Assembly: GCA_002415025.1 (NCBI GenBank)
Contig: DIBR01000011.1
Span: 1 to 24,801, forward strand
Length of the DNA: 24,801 nt
Direction: 5' to 3'
DNA from: Spongiibacteraceae bacterium UBA5047
GTDB lineage: Bacteria; Pseudomonadota; Gammaproteobacteria; Pseudomonadales; Spongiibacteraceae
The notes beneath the pieces are model-generated. The model was not told the origin of the DNA and ran no database searches. It saw nothing but the letters and a program-made list of their open reading frames with translations. Of this stretch, positions 22,868 through 24,801 are shown one piece after another (position 1 is the stretch's first letter; every line of letters begins with the position of its first letter). The position numbers and the translations under genes were made by a program.

Positions 22868-23515
22868 ATGACATTCGCCAGTGAGAGGCAATCGCTCTGT
22901 GAAGCCCTCCACGCACTGTCCCGCTCGGGGCTGAGCCCCGGGTCTACCGGTAATGCCTCGGTGCGCGTCGAGGGCGGCATGCTTATCTCACCCACCGGCT
23001 TAGCCTGTGCTGATATCGACGCTTCGCAACTCGTTTTTGTGAACCACCGTGGCGAGGTGCCCGGCAAACAGTTGCGTCCGTCAAGCGAATGGCATATGCA
23101 TCTGGCCATATACCGGTCGACCGAAAAGGCCGGCGGCATCGTGCACTGCCACTCCCGCTACGCCACAACGCTAGCCAGCTTACGCAAAGTCATACCCGCC
23201 TATCACTATATGATCGCCGTTGGCGGTGGCGACAATATCCGCTGCGCCGACTACGCAACCTTTGGTACGGAGGCGCTAGCCAGAAATATTCTTGTCGCAC
23301 TGGAAAACCGCAAAGCCTGCCTGATGGCCAATCACGGCCAGATTGCCTACGACAGCACAATAGAAAAAGCCCTGAGCCTCGCCATTCAACTGGAAGATCT
23401 GGCGGCGGGGTATTACCAGGCCCAGACGCTGGGTGAGCCCTTTATTCTTGGCGAAAAAGAAATGGCCGAGGTGCTTGAGAAATTCGATACCTATGGAGAG
23501 CAGGCAGGCTTTTGA
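22868..23515 (+). CDS. Class II aldolase, L-fuculose-phosphate-aldolase-like
   Basis: A 215-residue zinc aldolase of the class II aldolase/adducin family that follows E. coli FucA along its length: SRSGLSPGSTGNASVR, GGMLISPTG, PSSEWHMHLAIY, IPAYHYMIAVGGGDNI, ADYATFGTE, and the end VLEKFDTYG. The FucA zinc and catalytic residues are all present: Glu74, His93 and His95 in VHCHS, His156 in NHGQIA. FucA cleaves L-fuculose 1-phosphate to DHAP and lactaldehyde. No fucose gene is nearby, and related enzymes act on ribulose-phosphate, methylthioribulose-phosphate or oxo-tetronate-phosphate, so no symbol is given. It lies 9 bp after htpX with a weak AAGAG site. Confidence 0.88.
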   Translation: MTFASERQSLCEALHALSRSGLSPGSTGNASVRVEGGMLISPTGLACADIDASQLVFVNHRGEVPGKQLRPSSEWHMHLAIYRSTEKAGGIVHCHSRYATTLASLRKVIPAYHYMIAVGGGDNIRCADYATFGTEALARNILVALENRKACLMANHGQIAYDSTIEKALSLAIQLEDLAAGYYQAQTLGEPFILGEKEMAEVLEKFDTYGEQAGF

Positions 23516-23530
23516 CGCTCGGCGGGCTTG

Positions 23531-23641
23531 GTTCGACAGGCTCACCATGAACGGGACGTAGCTCACCACGAACGGGACGTAGCTCACCACGAACGGGACA
23601 GGCTCACCACGAACGGGACAGACTCAACTCGAAGGGATAGT
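23531..23641. repeat. Tandem 20-21-bp repeats of a dispersed 'gttcgacaggctcacc' type
   Basis: After a lead gttcgacag (23531-23539), units beginning gctcaccacgaacggg follow at 23540-23560, 23561-23581 (21 bp each, ending gacgta), 23582-23601, 23602-23621 (20 bp each, ending gacag), and a diverged fifth at 23622-23641. There are no unique spacers, so this is not CRISPR. The 21-bp units keep reading frame and translate as repeated AHHERDV. Confidence 0.9.
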
Positions 23642-23699
23642 AGTTCACCCCAAACTGGCCGAAAAACAAAAAACCGAGGTAAAGTTACCCCACCACAAA

Positions 23700-23761
23700 C
23701 CGTTCGCCCTGAGCCTGTCGAAGGGAGCCTGTCGAAGGGAGCCTGTCGAAGGGATCGAAGG
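23700..23761. repeat. Inverted counterpart with three 14-bp tandem units
   Basis: ccgttcgccct (23700-23710) plus gagcctgtcgaa is the reverse complement, with a few changes, of the lead element at 23531-23556. The unit gagcctgtcgaagg is then repeated exactly three times (23711-23724, 23725-23738, 23739-23752), followed by a partial copy. With the first tract it brackets a 58-bp stretch, the whole lying directly before the GIY-YIG gene. Confidence 0.9.
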
Positions 23762-23779
23762 GCATTTAAGGATTCAAGG

Positions 23780-24076
23780 ATGAAGCCATTCTGGGTTTAT
23801 ATACTCCGCTGTTCTGACAACAGCTACTACACCGGGCACACTGACAATCTCGATCATCGCATCGCGCAACACAACGCTGGCTATATCGCCGGTTGTTACA
23901 CCGCCTCACGCCTCCCTGTGACTCTGGCATTTAGCCAGCCTTGCGCTACCCGGGCAGAAGCCTTGTCTGCAGAGCGGCAGATCAAGGGGTGGAGTCGAAA
24001 GAAAAAGGAAGCAATGATGCGCGGCGACTGGGTCGAGGTATCACGACTGGCTCGCTCCTCTAGCCCGCCACGCTGA
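23780..24076 (+). CDS. GIY-YIG nuclease-family protein (YhbQ/UPF0213-like)
   Basis: A 98-residue single-domain GIY-YIG protein. The two halves of the motif are VYI (6-8) and YTG (17-19) in WVYILRCSDNSYYTGHT; the catalytic Arg27 lies in DHRIAQHN and the metal-binding Glu65 in SAERQIKGW. The tail is basic then Ser-rich. The ATG at 23780 fits the family N-terminus exactly and AAGGA lies 7 bp before it. The reading frame is open for another 84 codons upstream, but that part translates the tandem repeats (HHERDVA and RPEPVEG-like peptides) and is not believed. Members have DNA-cutting or DNA-repair-like roles that are poorly known. Its position right behind repeats of a dispersed family is the notable point. 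It is convergent with bcsC. Confidence 0.88.
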   Translation: MKPFWVYILRCSDNSYYTGHTDNLDHRIAQHNAGYIAGCYTASRLPVTLAFSQPCATRAEALSAERQIKGWSRKKKEAMMRGDWVEVSRLARSSSPPR

Positions 24077-24114
24077 ATTTCAGGGCACATTCAGCACCCG
24101 TCAGCGAGAGGGTC

Positions 24115-24801
24115 TCAATCAAAACTGCTATAGAGAATGGGCGGCTCCGGCGGCGTGGGAATGGGCTGCCAACGATCGTTGAATGTGTAGCGGGCATACA
24201 CCTGAAAGTGATTGGGTTCATAGAAGTCTGCGCGTTGAATATCGCCCGTAATCCCCAGGTACCAGCGCTTGCTGACACGCTTTTCCAGGGCAGCTTCAAG
24301 CGCGTAGCCAAAACCTCCGCCCTTGCTCGACCCTTCGCCGAAACCAAAAGGCGCGTCTTCGGTTTTCCAGGACTGCCCAACCGAGGCGCCGAGCATGTAA
24401 GCCCAAACCTGATTTCTTCGACCGAAATAGCGCACCGGCAGAGACACCGAGAGGTAATTCTGCGGACTAAAATAGCCGCCGTGTGTGAGCGCCCGCAGCT
24501 CAAGATTTTTGTCGTACTGCAAATGCAGAAAGTTTACTCCAAAGCGCCAGTTGTGAGGCTCTGATTCGTAGGCACGCCAGTAAACCCCACCCAAAACGCC
24601 CAAGCGGGTATTGTCTTCAACGCGCTCTCCCTGCAGCTTGTGGTATTGCAGGCTCCCCCAGTAGCCCACGGCTCCACCGCGATCATAGCTGAGGCCGAGC
24701 TTGACGCCGCTGCGCAGCACGCCACCCCAATCCGTGCCAGCGCTATTACTCGCGGTTGCGGGCACCTCCATACCGGCATAAGACAGAGCTGTACCCACTT
24801 C
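24115..24801 (-). CDS. bcsC: Cellulose synthase subunit BcsC, C-terminal barrel (cut by window edge)
   Basis: The outer-membrane pore for cellulose export; only the last 228 residues are inside the window, with no true start. The segment shows alternating beta strands of an outer-membrane barrel (GVKLGLSYDRGGAVGYWG, WRFGVNFLHLQYDKNLE). It also has the BcsC C-terminal pattern YFSPQNYLSVSLPVRYFG, then GASVGQSWKTEDAPFGFG, GFGYALEAALEKRVSKRWYL and FQVYARYTFNDRW. A Pro-rich tail (PTPPEPP) follows the last strand, which is unusual since outer-membrane barrels often end on an aromatic residue; here the protein ends SSFD. The N-terminal TPR part and the rest of a bcs operon should lie to the right. 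The GIY-YIG gene converges on it across 38 bp. Confidence 0.8.
   Translation of the reverse strand, partial: EVGTALSYAGMEVPATASNSAGTDWGGVLRSGVKLGLSYDRGGAVGYWGSLQYHKLQGERVEDNTRLGVLGGVYWRAYESEPHNWRFGVNFLHLQYDKNLELRALTHGGYFSPQNYLSVSLPVRYFGRRNQVWAYMLGASVGQSWKTEDAPFGFGEGSSKGGGFGYALEAALEKRVSKRWYLGITGDIQRADFYEPNHFQVYARYTFNDRWQPIPTPPEPPILYSSFD

Noticed and set aside
23528..23779. N-terminal extension of the GIY-YIG protein
   Set aside because: It translates repeat units only; the family N-terminus and a ribosome-binding site fit the ATG at 23780.

Overview
The window looks like a chromosomal segment from a free-living, probably marine gammaproteobacterium close to the Pseudomonadales/Cellvibrionales (Halieaceae- or Spongiibacteraceae-like). 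The grounds are a Pseudomonas-type SpeC ornithine decarboxylase, MltF, HtpX and BcsC, many small lipid/xenobiotic-type enzymes (acyl-CoA ligase, crotonase, SDRs, HSL-type hydrolase, GFA, MAPEG), and Pseudomonas/E. coli-style REP palindromes. No tRNA, rRNA, IS transposase, phage gene or CRISPR array was seen. The lineage is an inference from gene content only.

Layout. 1-860 (-): 5' part of pyruvate kinase, running off the left edge. 1037-6051 (+): PQQ-dependent dehydrogenase lipoprotein, PaaY-like hexapeptide protein, TMEM220-like membrane protein, DUF2237 protein (these four tightly packed), then an acyl-CoA ligase. 6064-6147: a near-perfect two-REP palindrome between convergent genes. 6155-11109 (-): small unknown protein, GFA protein, AHSA1/SRPBCC protein, MAPEG protein, SDR, a REP cluster, a DegT-fold protein with His at the PLP-lysine position, and a second SDR. 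11209-14225 (+): HSL-type hydrolase, crotonase, MltF. 14265-15576 (-): O-methyltransferase and MsrA. 15712-18659: polyamine locus, speD-speE (+) convergent with speC (-), separated by three 176-bp tandem repeats. 18815-21477: a small unknown protein, a solo GspF-domain membrane protein (-), then a VWA-like protein and a membrane J-domain protein (+). 21591-23515 (+): small acidic-tailed protein, htpX, FucA-like class II aldolase. 23531-24076: two short tandem-repeat tracts in front of a GIY-YIG nuclease gene. 24115-24801 (-): C-terminal barrel of BcsC, running off the right edge.

How the genes work together. SpeC makes putrescine from ornithine, SpeD supplies decarboxylated SAM, and SpeE joins them to make spermidine, so this locus holds the full ornithine-to-spermidine route. 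The ligase, crotonase, SDRs and hydrolase suggest peripheral acyl-CoA catabolism, but no substrate can be read from the sequence. MltF, HtpX, the J-domain protein and BcsC act at the envelope.

The most unusual content is in the repeats. (1) The speE/speC tandem array carries the 3' ends, stop codons included, of both convergent genes. (2) The AHSA1 and SDR genes also have short tandem copies of their own stop-codon tails just downstream. (3) Two REP families occur, one with covarying stems. (4) A GIY-YIG nuclease gene is preceded by inverted and tandem copies of a dispersed repeat that read in-frame into the gene. The His-for-Lys DegT enzyme is the most interesting single protein.
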